Positions 22,615 to 30,438 of a DNA stretch of 30,575 nucleotides are shown piece by piece; within the stretch, counting starts at the first letter, position 1, and each line of letters starts with the position of its first letter. The DNA is from Pseudothermotoga sp. GTDB taxonomy: Bacteria; Thermotogota; Thermotogae; Thermotogales; DSM-5069. Both the position numbers and the translations under genes were made by a program. A model generated the notes under the pieces. The model saw only the letters and a list, made by a program, of their open reading frames with translations. It ran no database searches and was not told the origin of the DNA. The DNA is taken from contig DOKY01000025.1 of NCBI GenBank assembly GCA_003510135.1, forward strand, positions 1 through 30,575, written 5' to 3'.

Positions 22615-23736
22615 ATGAGAAAACAAAAACTTGCGCTTTTCTCAAGTGAATTCTTAGCCTATGCTTTGATCGCTTGCATGACTCTGTTGAGTCAGTATTT
22701 TGTCTACATCGGCCTTCCACCGTCTTTCGTTGGCGTTTTGATGGCCCTTCCGTCTGTCAACGCTCTTTGGGCAAATCAGCTCTACTTCCTACTGGCCTAC
22801 AAACTTGGCGTGAGAAGAGTGATCGTTTACGCCGCAACAATTGGGATCGTTTCGCTGTGGATCCTGTTCCTGTCTAAGAGTATCATCCTGACCTTCATCT
22901 TCTGTTTCTCGCTCATGCTCTCGCAGGGTGGTCTGGTACCTCTGCTGGAATCTTCTTTGGTAGAATTTGCAACTCGATCCCGGCTTTCTTATGCCAGAAT
23001 AAGGTTCTTCGGTACCCTCGGTTACGCTGCCGCTTCTTTCCTGGTGGCCAATCTGGTGAATGAAGGCTTCGTAGCGCTGTTCATAGTTTATTCGGTGCTC
23101 TTTTTTTTGATGGCATCAGTTGTACGGAGAAGCGATCTCGAGATGAATTTTCACCGAAGGCCATCGATACGGGCGACTGACAAAAGGTTCTCTGTGCTTT
23201 TCGCCATCGTTACTGTTGCTGTCGGCTTCAACCTGTTCAACACCATCTTCCTGCCGGTTCTCGTCAAATCTAAAAATTTCCAGGCATCGAGTGTTGGTTT
23301 GAGTCTCGCTCTCATGGCGTTGAGTGAGACTCCTTTTCTGCTCTTCGCCGAACGTATAGTGAAGAGATTGGGAAGCTTCAAACTGCTGTCAAGTGGTGTT
23401 TTCGTCGTGGGATTAAGACTGGTGCTCGCGTCGTTCGCGACCACGGAAGCGCAGCTGTTACTGATCCAGCTTCTCCATGGTTGGACTTATATCGTGATTT
23501 ACTACGCAACACTGTTCTTGATGAGACAGAAACTTTCGGCACATGTACTGGAAGGTACACAGATAGTCTTCTGGATGTCTCTGCAGGGTATAGGCCCACT
23601 TTTGGGTTCCAGCGTTGGGGGTGTTGTTGTGGAGAAGATGGGGGCAGAACCAGCATACCTCACGTTTGGCTTCATCGCGATATCTCTCACGATCTTTTCT
23701 TGGGCTATCGAGAAGATCTGGTTCAGAAAGGGGTGA
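22615..23736 (+). CDS. MFS transporter (LacY/HcaT-like MFS_1)
   Basis: A 373-residue inner-membrane protein with about 12 hydrophobic segments, of the major facilitator type. The segment RLSYARIRFFGTLGYAAASF (about 129-148) resembles the R-x-R-x-(W/F)-G-S-(I/L)-G-(Y/F) motif of the HcaT / nucleoside-symporter branch (MFS_1-like), and a LQGIGPLLGSSVGGVV motif stands in the last bundle. The substrate is unknown; sugars, nucleosides or aromatic acids are all possible. The start ATG 22615 follows the -10 box by 6 bases; an in-frame TTG at 22579 would begin in the -35 box. The deacetylase gene follows after 6 bases, suggesting a shared substrate, perhaps an N-acetyl sugar derivative. Confidence 0.85.
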   Translation: MRKQKLALFSSEFLAYALIACMTLLSQYFVYIGLPPSFVGVLMALPSVNALWANQLYFLLAYKLGVRRVIVYAATIGIVSLWILFLSKSIILTFIFCFSLMLSQGGLVPLLESSLVEFATRSRLSYARIRFFGTLGYAAASFLVANLVNEGFVALFIVYSVLFFLMASVVRRSDLEMNFHRRPSIRATDKRFSVLFAIVTVAVGFNLFNTIFLPVLVKSKNFQASSVGLSLALMALSETPFLLFAERIVKRLGSFKLLSSGVFVVGLRLVLASFATTEAQLLLIQLLHGWTYIVIYYATLFLMRQKLSAHVLEGTQIVFWMSLQGIGPLLGSSVGGVVVEKMGAEPAYLTFGFIAISLTIFSWAIEKIWFRKG

Positions 23737-23742
23737 AGGAAC

Positions 23743-24498
23743 TTGAAGCAGTTAGTTCATAAGCTCAAAGGCATGATGAAACTTCCAGAGTTGGATTCCT
23801 TCGGCAAGATACTCTGCGTACAGCCTCACCCGGACGATGCGGATATTTCCATGGGTGCCACGATCGCCAAGCTTTCACAAAAGGGGATCAAGGTCTATTA
23901 CGTCACCATAACGGATGGCTCGGCAGGAACACGTGACGAATCTTTGGTCGGAAAGAAACTCGCTGAGATCAGAAAAAGGGAACAGGAAAAGGCGGCAGAA
24001 ATTTTGGGCGTGCACGAGCTGTTGTGGCTCGGGTTTGAAGATCTCGGCGACTATACGATCGAGCAGGTGCGAGAGAAACTAATACAAATCATCAGGAAGG
24101 TCGAACCCGATGCGGTTTTCACCGTGGATCCGTTCGCACCTTACGAAGTCCATCCTGACCATCTGAAGTGTGGTATGTCCACGGCACAAGCTGTGAGTCT
24201 GTACAGACTGCCCAAGCTGTTTCCCGGCACATCGAACCACGACGTCACAGCGATTGGATTCTTCAACACGGCATTCCCAAACACGTTCTATCCCATCGAG
24301 CACGAACATCTGAGCAGGAAATTCCAAGCCATCTCAGAGCATAGGAGCCAGTTCGATGAAAGATCTCTGCAAGTGCTGTTCTCCTATCTGACCGAAAGGA
24401 GCAAAGCCTACTCACCAGTGGAGGGTCAGCTGGTCGAACCTTTCAAGGTGCTTCCACCCGTGGCGCTCCATGTGATCAGCGAAGCGTACATGCTTTGA
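23743..24498 (+). CDS. PIG-L (LmbE-like) N-acetyl-sugar deacetylase
   Basis: A 251-residue cytoplasmic zinc hydrolase of the PIG-L family. The zinc motif is H29-P-D-D32 (QPHPDDADISMG), with H137 and H140 in EVHPDH; D31 would be the general base. TDGSAGTRDE (58-67) and EIRKREQEKAAEILG (75-89) are further family marks. Members deacetylate N-acetylglucosamine groups in GlcNAc-lipids, mycothiol or bacillithiol precursors, and diacetylchitobiose. It starts with TTG 23743 after AAGGGGTGAAGG, 6 bases beyond the transporter stop, so the two form an operon. The partner pathway is not seen; chitobiose use is one option. Confidence 0.88.
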   Translation: MKQLVHKLKGMMKLPELDSFGKILCVQPHPDDADISMGATIAKLSQKGIKVYYVTITDGSAGTRDESLVGKKLAEIRKREQEKAAEILGVHELLWLGFEDLGDYTIEQVREKLIQIIRKVEPDAVFTVDPFAPYEVHPDHLKCGMSTAQAVSLYRLPKLFPGTSNHDVTAIGFFNTAFPNTFYPIEHEHLSRKFQAISEHRSQFDERSLQVLFSYLTERSKAYSPVEGQLVEPFKVLPPVALHVISEAYML

Positions 24499-24533
24499 AC
24501 CTTTTCAGGGTACAGCCGTCAGAAAAGATGGTG

Positions 24534-24539
24534 TATAAT
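24534..24539 (+). promoter_or_regulatory. ssrA: -10 element of tmRNA
   Basis: TATAAT lies 11 bases before the mature tmRNA 5' end. The -35 region is not clear. The same GTGTATAATT context precedes the adenosine-kinase-family gene (21679 on). Confidence 0.6.
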
Positions 24540-24550
24540 TCATAGAAGCT

Positions 24551-24907
24551 GGGGGCGAACGGTTTCGACGGGTGTGAGATCCCCCAGGAAGCGAGCCGAG
24601 GTCTCCACCACCTCGTAAAAAAGGTGGAGCCAAAAAGAAGTGCCAACTACGAAATGGCTCTCGCTGCCTAATAGAGAATAGGCAGCCGTCCCCCGCGAGG
24701 TCTGACCGGTGCCTGCGGAAGGGGCGTGAGATCGCCGGTCGACCGCTGAAAGGTTCGCCCCGACTTTCAGCGGTTTTAAGAGGGGCTGTGGCTTGCAAGG
24801 GCCTGCCTGTGGGCTCTTGAGGGCCGAGATCCAAACACAGGCTGCGCTCGGAGAAGCCTGGGGGTGCTCACATTCGGACGGGGGTTCGATTCCCCCCGCC
24901 TCCACCA
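24551..24907 (+). ncRNA. ssrA: Transfer-messenger RNA (tmRNA)
   Basis: A one-piece 357-base tmRNA that rescues stalled ribosomes. The 5' end (GGGGGCGAACGGTTTCGACG) and 3' end (GGTTCGATTCCCCCCGCCTCCACCA split around the T-loop) form the tRNA-like domain: acceptor GGGGGCG pairs with CGCCTCC, the discriminator is A and CCA is encoded. Pseudoknot stems are visible: CTCCACC with GGTGGAG (about 24603-24629), and CCGCTGAAAG with CTTTCAGCGG near 24743-24775. The tag frame lies between. It is not permuted and carries no intron. The 3' end lies 2 bases from the stop codon of a convergent permease gene, with no terminator seen. Confidence 0.96.
24642..24671 (+). other. tmRNA proteolysis-tag reading frame
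   Basis: The frame GCC AAC TAC GAA ATG GCT CTC GCT GCC TAA encodes ANYEMALAA, followed at once by a second stop (TAG). The alanine from the charged tmRNA is added before it. The ALAA end is the usual ClpXP degradation signal, and clpX is in this window. Confidence 0.9.
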
Positions 24908-24909
24908 GT

Positions 24910-26118
24910 TCATTCATATCTGAGCGCTTCCACTGGATCGAGCTTGGAAGCCCTCATTGCGGGCCAAACTCCGAAGAACAGACCAACCATTATGGACACA
25001 GACACCGCAACGAGAACAACCGTGGGCGTCACTGCTGTCTGGACGGATCCTATTTTCGCTATGAGCTTGGACAGGCCAAAACCAGCGGCAATACCGAGCA
25101 ATCCCGCCACGAAAGTGAGCACGATGGATTCGAGCAAGAACTGAAGCAAAATGTGCCTTCTGCTGGCACCGATGGCCTTCCTTACGCCTATCTCTCTGGT
25201 TCTCTCCGTCACCGTGACGAGCATTATGTTCATGATGCCTATACCGCCGACCAGCAGAGAGATACCGGCGATGCTACCGAGCATGAAGCTGAGCACGGCC
25301 ATGGTCTGATTGACTGTCTCGAGCAATGCGTCCTGACTGACTATGCGATACTTTTCTTCGTTCTGGAACTTGTCGAACAGCACTGAATCTATCTCAGAAA
25401 CCGCTTGATTTGCCATGTTCTCTGAGATCGCCTGAGCGACTATCATTGAGACGTTCTTACGTCTGAAGAGTCTGTTCTCCGCAGAGGCGAAAGGCACCAC
25501 GATTGATCTGTCGGGATTGAGAAAGAGCAGATTTCCACTCTTTTCAAGTACTCCTATCACCATGTAGGTCTGCCTGATCGAACCGCTCGTGATCCTTATG
25601 GTCTGTCCAAGAGCATCCCCGTTCGGAAAGAGTTCGTCCGCAACTTCTTTTCCGATCACTGCAACGCGCCGTTTGGCCCTCTCGTCGGATTCGTTGAAAA
25701 ACTCACCCTGAAAGAGCTTGACGTTTATCATGTCGAACAACACTGGTCTTGCTGCCATGACTGTCGCCATGCTGTTCTGACGTTCGTGCTGAACGATGAA
25801 ATTTCCCTGCTGAATGGGTGTGACGTACCTGACTGAAGGACAAAGCTGGGCTATCCTGTCCGCATCCTCCTTTTCGAGCACCTCCGTGAGGGCTGTGGCA
25901 GTACGTCCCCCACCACCTCTCGTGAAGCCCGGCGAGACGAGGATGAGGTTCGAACCTATGGAAGTCAAAGACTGTCTGATGCTTCTGCTCGTACCCTCGG
26001 CCACAGAGACGACTCCTATGACGGCCGCAACGCCTATGATGATTCCGATCATGGACAGGGCCGTGCGAAGTTTGTTGTGAGCGATCGAGCGAAAGGCCTC
26101 CTTGAGCATGTCAAGCAT
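24910..26118 (-). CDS. MacB-type ABC transporter permease
   Basis: A 402-residue inner-membrane protein of the MacB/FtsX (type VII ABC) class. One membrane helix at about 18-40 is followed by a periplasmic core domain (about 45-265) and three helices near 272-300, 325-355 and 365-390; this four-helix layout defines the family. MacB-core marks include the GSNLILVSPG strand and NIMLVTVTERTREIGVRKAIGA (about 292-313). Such proteins move substrates in the periplasm to an outer-membrane channel by mechanotransmission. A GGGG stretch lies in the core. The ATG overlaps the ATPase gene by 8 bases. It is the last gene of the export operon. Confidence 0.93.
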   Translation of the reverse strand: MLDMLKEAFRSIAHNKLRTALSMIGIIIGVAAVIGVVSVAEGTSRSIRQSLTSIGSNLILVSPGFTRGGGGRTATALTEVLEKEDADRIAQLCPSVRYVTPIQQGNFIVQHERQNSMATVMAARPVLFDMINVKLFQGEFFNESDERAKRRVAVIGKEVADELFPNGDALGQTIRITSGSIRQTYMVIGVLEKSGNLLFLNPDRSIVVPFASAENRLFRRKNVSMIVAQAISENMANQAVSEIDSVLFDKFQNEEKYRIVSQDALLETVNQTMAVLSFMLGSIAGISLLVGGIGIMNIMLVTVTERTREIGVRKAIGASRRHILLQFLLESIVLTFVAGLLGIAAGFGLSKLIAKIGSVQTAVTPTVVLVAVSVSIMVGLFFGVWPAMRASKLDPVEALRYE

Positions 26119-26803
26119 GCACGTTCACCTCTTCGCTGAGGATCTTTCCATCGCGCATGCGAACGATTCGATCTCCGTGCCTGGCGACCTCAGGATCGTG
26201 GGTGACTATGACGATGGTCTGTCCTCTCTTGTTCAACCCGGAGAAGATCTTGAGTATCTCTTCTCCACTCTTCGAGTCGAGATTACCGGTGGGCTCGTCG
26301 GCAAGCAGTACCACCGGATCGTTCGCAAGTGCCCTGGCTATAGCAACCCTTTGCATCTGCCCGCCGGAAAGCTGTGTTGGCCTGTGGTGCAGCCTATCTC
26401 CGAGGCCGACCAGCTCGAGCAACTCTTTCGCCTTCCTTCGTCTCGCTGCCTTTGGAACACCAGCGTAGATCATGGGCAACTCGACGTTTTCAAGCGCGGT
26501 GAGGCGAGGGAGCAGGTTGAACTGCTGGAACACAAATCCGACCATCTTGTTCCTTATCTTCGCAAGCTGTGGGTCGTTCAATTTGGAAACCGGTGTGGAG
26601 GCGATGTATATTTCACCTTCGGTGGGTTTGTCCAGACAACCCATCAGATGCAGTAAGGTGGTTTTGCCACTTCCAGAAGGTCCCATGACGATCAGAAACT
26701 CTCCCTCTTCGACAACAAGGCTGACGCCGTCGAGCGCCCTGACTTCGTTATCGCCCATTCTGTATATCTTTTTGACGTTCTCGACTCTTATGATCTCAGC
26801 CAC
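26111..26803 (-). CDS. MacB/LolD-type ABC transporter ATP-binding protein
   Basis: A 230-residue ATPase that powers the neighbouring permease. Walker A is GPSGSGKT (41-48), the Q-loop lies in FQQFNLL, the signature is LSGGQMQRV (145-153), Walker B is VVLLADEPTGNLD (164-176) and the switch His is H202 in VTHD. The LTALENV and DEPTGNLD patterns place it in the MacB/LolD/FtsE group. In this genome ATPase and permease are separate genes, unlike fused E. coli MacB. I choose GTG 26803, 6 bases after GAGGTG, over a longer frame running back into the MacA-like gene. Confidence 0.94.
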   Translation of the reverse strand: MAEIIRVENVKKIYRMGDNEVRALDGVSLVVEEGEFLIVMGPSGSGKTTLLHLMGCLDKPTEGEIYIASTPVSKLNDPQLAKIRNKMVGFVFQQFNLLPRLTALENVELPMIYAGVPKAARRRKAKELLELVGLGDRLHHRPTQLSGGQMQRVAIARALANDPVVLLADEPTGNLDSKSGEEILKIFSGLNKRGQTIVIVTHDPEVARHGDRIVRMRDGKILSEEVNVHA

Positions 26804-26813
26804 ATCTTTCACC

Positions 26814-27938
26814 TCACGGTCTGAACAGAACACCAGGCACCCTTTGGGTTGTGCTACTCGCGGGTATTCTTCCCGTCACCAGTACAACCTCACCTTCCTC
26901 AAGGCCACTCACAACTTCGTAGAAACTGTTGGTCCTGATACCCACGCTGATCTCTCTTTCTTCGGTGGAACCGTCGGCCTTTTTCACAGTGACATAAGCC
27001 TTTCCAGAATTGAACTTCACTGCGTTGATCGGAACGGCCAGAACGTTTTCTTTGCTCATCGTGACGACGTTCACTTCGCAAGAAAGTCCAGGTATGATCC
27101 TGCCACTCTGATTCTGCGAATTACTCTGCGTCTGTCTCTGGAGAAATTGCGCCAGAGTTCCTTGAGTTCTCAGCTGCTGTAACTTCTGCTGTAACTGAGC
27201 TTGATCGATCCCGGTCTGACTCATGCTGCGTCCCAGCTGTGAGGCATCGACGCTCAACAGGTCCAGTTCTATGGGTACGACGACAATGCCCTGAGACGTC
27301 TGTGCCTCGCTTGAGATGTACGTTACCCTTGCTCCAGCCGTGAGACCCTCTATCGCATCAAAACTGACCGTTGCAACCTGTCCTAGAGCGATCCTCGAAT
27401 AATCGACCTCGTCCACAGAGGCGGAAACATAGAGTTTTTCGAGGTTCACGACCCTGGCGATGGTCTTGCCGGTGCTTATCAAATCACCCTGCTTGATATC
27501 GATGGAAGTCACCACACCGTTGATGGGACTGAGCAGTTTGCAGTTCTCAAGGTCTCTTTTGGCCAGTTCAAGCTCGATTTCACGCTGCTGGATCAAGAGT
27601 TTCGAACCAGAGTTCTTCGCTGTCTCGTAGTTTTGAAGAGCCTTGATGTAGGCGAGTCTGTACTCTGTATCGTCGAGTTCGGCGATCACATCCCCTGCCT
27701 TAACGGTGTCACCCTTCGACACGTTCACCTTTTTCACGATACCGGAAACGAGCGATTTGATGTCAGCGTATTCCCTCGCCTGGACGGTCCCTGACAGCGT
27801 TATCGTGTCTGTCAGGTTCGTTCTCGAAACGACGTATTCACTCACTTGAACGGTGCTGGTCTGTGCGGTGTTTCTGCTGCACGAAGTGAAGATCAGAATT
27901 ATCAGCGGCACGATGACTAACCAGCGTGTTCTACGCAC
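26814..27938 (-). CDS. MacA/HlyD-type periplasmic adaptor lipoprotein
   Basis: A 374-residue membrane-fusion protein that links the permease to the outer-membrane channel. A hydrophobic N-terminus ends in FTSC with C20, probably a lipoprotein (the -3 Phe is unusual). Then come a lipoyl half (about 55-88, VSGIVKKVNVSKGDTVKAG), a short helical hairpin (90-135), the second lipoyl half (SPINGVVTSIDIKQGD, 137-152), a beta-barrel (165-225), and the membrane-proximal domain. Residues 231-280 form a Gln/Ser/Asn-rich insert (for example QLQQKLQQLRTQ) not seen in typical MacA. I choose GTG 27938 (9 bases after GGAGG) over TTG 27944. Confidence 0.9.
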   Translation of the reverse strand: MRRTRWLVIVPLIILIFTSCSRNTAQTSTVQVSEYVVSRTNLTDTITLSGTVQAREYADIKSLVSGIVKKVNVSKGDTVKAGDVIAELDDTEYRLAYIKALQNYETAKNSGSKLLIQQREIELELAKRDLENCKLLSPINGVVTSIDIKQGDLISTGKTIARVVNLEKLYVSASVDEVDYSRIALGQVATVSFDAIEGLTAGARVTYISSEAQTSQGIVVVPIELDLLSVDASQLGRSMSQTGIDQAQLQQKLQQLRTQGTLAQFLQRQTQSNSQNQSGRIIPGLSCEVNVVTMSKENVLAVPINAVKFNSGKAYVTVKKADGSTEEREISVGIRTNSFYEVVSGLEEGEVVLVTGRIPASSTTQRVPGVLFRP

Positions 27939-27940
27939 GC

Positions 27941-29245
27941 TCAAGCACCTCCCACAGCTTCAATCAAATCGATCCCCAGGATCGTCAAAAGGTTCACCTT
28001 GCTCATGAGGAGATCGAACTCACTTTTGAGCAGCTCGAGTTCGGCTTCCTCAACGTCGAGTGTGGCCGTCTCAAGGTCATGTGTCGAAACGAACTCTTTC
28101 TTCTTGCTCAGCCTGTCCAGGTTTATCTTTTTGAGTTCCAGATCGAGTTCGGCAAGCCGTTTTGAGATCTCGGCAATTCTTATCGATGCGTACGCATCTT
28201 TCACGGCTTTCTCGAGATTACGCAGCTTTTCTTCGTAGATCACACGTTGCAGATTCAGACTCTCTTGAGCGGTTCTGTAGTTGTGTGCTCTTTCACCTCT
28301 GTCGAGCAGGTTGTAACTGAACGAAAAGCCAAGTGAGACAGAATAGCCATCCTCCTTGAGCGTCATCCCGGCGCTGAACGTTGGGTTTGGCAACCACGTT
28401 TGATAAGCCCTGTCACTCTGCCTTTTGGCAATCTCAAAAGCTATGTACGAGGCCTGAACGTCGTACCGCGCCTTGGTTGCTTCGAGTGCCTCCTGTTCTG
28501 CTGGAAGTTTCGAAGTCAGTTCGCGCAAACGGTTCATCATCTCATCCAGCACGGTTTGAGGATAGTCTTTTGAAACACTGAACCTTGCCTGACGGACCTT
28601 CTCCAGCTGCAGTACAAGGTTCTGCACCTGTTTCTGAGCGTTCACGATATCCTCGAAAGCAGCGCTGCCAACTTCGTAGGCTTTTCGGAGTTCTTCCACC
28701 TGATCGCTCAGAAGCTGAAGCCTTCTGGAAGTTATATGAAGCTTCTCGGTGTAATAAATGCTGTTGAAAACTTCGTTCGCCACGTTCACAAAGACGTTGT
28801 TCTTCGCCGAGAGAAGTTTCCAGCTGGTATCGAAGAGGTTTTTTTGATTCTGAAGCTGGTCCAGATCGAAGTTGGAAAACAGACTCCTCGAAACGGAGAA
28901 GGTCCAACCAGAATCGCTCCATTTGTCGTCTGAAGAAGAGTACTTCCAGCTGTTGGAGATCGAGAAGTTGAAGCCCGCAAGGTCTGAAAAAGTTATCGAA
29001 AATGGCACGTTCACGATGTAGTTCGTTGCGTTGTCAAAGATCGAGGTGTTGAAACTGAACTTATCGAGGGAAACGTAGGGTATGAGTACGTTTTTGTCTT
29101 TTTGAACCTGAAACGCCGCTTCCTCGTAGGAAAGCTTCGCAGAAAGATAGTTTACATCCGTTTGCAGGTTGTTCTGAACCTCGTCCAAAAAAGAAGCCAG
29201 CGCGAAAACAGGTAACAGCAAAAGCAAAAGAACTCTCCTTAACAT
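27941..29245 (-). CDS. TolC-like outer membrane efflux protein (second of pair)
   Basis: A 434-residue outer-membrane factor with a signal peptide (MLRRVLLLLLLPVFALA). Two repeats of long alpha-helical hairpins are visible, for example around 160-240 (LRKAYEVGSAAFEDIVNAQKQ segment) and 320-420 (LDRLSKKKEFVSTHDLETA), separated by short strands such as FSAGMTLKEDGYSVSLGFSFS, the barrel-forming parts. The (A/K)-x-(E/Y)-x-G-x(3-6)-D-(L/I) motif of TolC hairpins is present in YEVGSAAFEDIVNAQ. Full length suits a TolC trimer. It is 6 bases after the preceding TolC-like gene and directly precedes the MacA-like gene. Confidence 0.88.
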   Translation of the reverse strand: MLRRVLLLLLLPVFALASFLDEVQNNLQTDVNYLSAKLSYEEAAFQVQKDKNVLIPYVSLDKFSFNTSIFDNATNYIVNVPFSITFSDLAGFNFSISNSWKYSSSDDKWSDSGWTFSVSRSLFSNFDLDQLQNQKNLFDTSWKLLSAKNNVFVNVANEVFNSIYYTEKLHITSRRLQLLSDQVEELRKAYEVGSAAFEDIVNAQKQVQNLVLQLEKVRQARFSVSKDYPQTVLDEMMNRLRELTSKLPAEQEALEATKARYDVQASYIAFEIAKRQSDRAYQTWLPNPTFSAGMTLKEDGYSVSLGFSFSYNLLDRGERAHNYRTAQESLNLQRVIYEEKLRNLEKAVKDAYASIRIAEISKRLAELDLELKKINLDRLSKKKEFVSTHDLETATLDVEEAELELLKSEFDLLMSKVNLLTILGIDLIEAVGGA

Positions 29246-29251
29246 GATGCG

Positions 29252-30262
29252 TCACTCCCCGAGGATCGTTGATAGGACCTTGGAGAAATCTTGTTCTGTA
29301 TCGATGTAAACAGCACACACGTTCTTCAAGAGAGACTTCACCTGTGTCAGGAGAGTTTTTCGCGCGTTCAGATGGGAAAGTTTGGCGTTCAGAACGTCTC
29401 GTTCTGAAGCCACACCGGCTGCGAAGTTCTTCTGCACAGTTTCAAGCTGAAGTTTTGCAACCTCTATCTTTTCCATCTGCGCCTGAATCGATTTGACGGT
29501 ATTCTGGATTGTCTGAAGCTGGTTCTCGTAAGATTTCCTCAGCGATTGCAGGTAGGATTGAACGTCTGCTTGAGCTTTTTTGAGATTCCTTTCGTAATAA
29601 CTCTTCGTGTACTGAGATGGATTGACCAGCCCGTCGAGATCCATCTGCGCAATTTGAACGTTCAGTCTGGCCATCGCGAGCGTGAGGGATTTATCCATCA
29701 GCTGATCGACCGTGGGCAAAGAGAAGTTGAAATTTATCTGCGTCGGCTCTTCCACTTTGACGTTCGCACCTATGAGAGCCTCGAAATCGCGTTTTGCCTG
29801 TTCAAGAGTCAGAGTCGCCGCGTCCAGGTCTTTGCTGGTTTCGATGAGTGTGGCACTCGCGCTCTTCAGATCCTGAAGCGTTCCAATACCTTTATCGTAG
29901 AGGTCCTTCTTTTCGTTGTAATCGATCTGAGCAACCTGCGAGCTCAGTTGTGCCATTTCGAGAGTGAGTTGAGCTTCCACCACAGCAAAATACGTGTCTA
30001 TGAAATCGTTCACGAAGCTTTTCAGCGATTCTCTGTAAGAACTGTCTGCTTTGAGCTTCGAAAGCTGCGCGGAAAGTTCCTGCCTCTTGTTCTTTGCCTC
30101 AAGCAACGCCTTTTGATAATCATCCTCTGCCTGTTGACGATCCAGCGTGAGTTTCAAATAGGCTGGACTGTTGTTCTTGTAGCTCTCCAGAGCGTCCGTG
30201 ACGGATGCAAAGATTGGATAAACCAGCGTTAAGATCAGCATGAAAGCGACGTATCGCCTCAT
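29252..30262 (-). CDS. TolC-like outer membrane efflux protein (first of pair, short)
   Basis: A 336-residue protein with a signal peptide (MRRYVAFMLILTLVYPIFAS) and mostly long helices. The hairpin motif appears twice: LYDKGIGTLQDLKSASATL (about 121-139) and FAAGVASERDVLNAKLSHL (about 284-302), as in TolC repeats. It is about 100 residues shorter than usual, and few barrel-type strands can be seen (NFNFSL near 172), so it may form a smaller channel or an accessory subunit. ATG 30262 follows GGGAGGG. It is the first gene of the five-gene operon; no terminator lies between it and the next TolC-like gene. Confidence 0.8.
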   Translation of the reverse strand: MRRYVAFMLILTLVYPIFASVTDALESYKNNSPAYLKLTLDRQQAEDDYQKALLEAKNKRQELSAQLSKLKADSSYRESLKSFVNDFIDTYFAVVEAQLTLEMAQLSSQVAQIDYNEKKDLYDKGIGTLQDLKSASATLIETSKDLDAATLTLEQAKRDFEALIGANVKVEEPTQINFNFSLPTVDQLMDKSLTLAMARLNVQIAQMDLDGLVNPSQYTKSYYERNLKKAQADVQSYLQSLRKSYENQLQTIQNTVKSIQAQMEKIEVAKLQLETVQKNFAAGVASERDVLNAKLSHLNARKTLLTQVKSLLKNVCAVYIDTEQDFSKVLSTILGE

Positions 30263-30297
30263 GAAACCACCCTCCCGGCGTTGTTTTTGTCATCGAT

Positions 30298-30303
30298 ATT
30301 TTA
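30298..30303 (-). promoter_or_regulatory. Weak -10 candidate for the export operon
   Basis: TAAAAT on the minus strand, about 36 bases before ATG 30262. The sequence 17 bases upstream is not a good -35 box. The 133-base gap up to the terminator at 30396 shows no other clear signal. Confidence 0.3.
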
Positions 30304-30395
30304 GACTTCAATCTTGAGAAGACAGATGATTTCTAACGGAACTCTAATAATCGAGAAAGAATTGACGACAGATGTGATGAATGCACGACAAACTT

Positions 30396-30424
30396 AAAAA
30401 AAACGGGCCCGGATGGGCCCGTTT
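30396..30424 (-). terminator. Rho-independent terminator after the chemotaxis receptor gene
   Basis: On the minus strand CGGGCCC, loop ATCC and GGGCCCG form a 7-base stem (30421-30404) followed by eight T residues (30403-30396). AAA/TTT can extend the stem. Confidence 0.92.
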
Positions 30425-30438
30425 GGATGAGCTTTTCT

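Noticed and set aside
21542..24907. tRNA-Ala and tmRNA as integration sites for a mobile element
   Set aside because: No integrase, no duplicated 3' end and no foreign gene content next to either RNA.
24540..24917. Open frames across the tmRNA
   Set aside because: They arise from the structured RNA itself; the tmRNA ends and tag are unmistakable.
29546..30232. Plus-strand open frame opposite the short TolC-like gene
   Set aside because: The minus strand has signal peptide and hairpin motifs; the antisense frame shows no family likeness.
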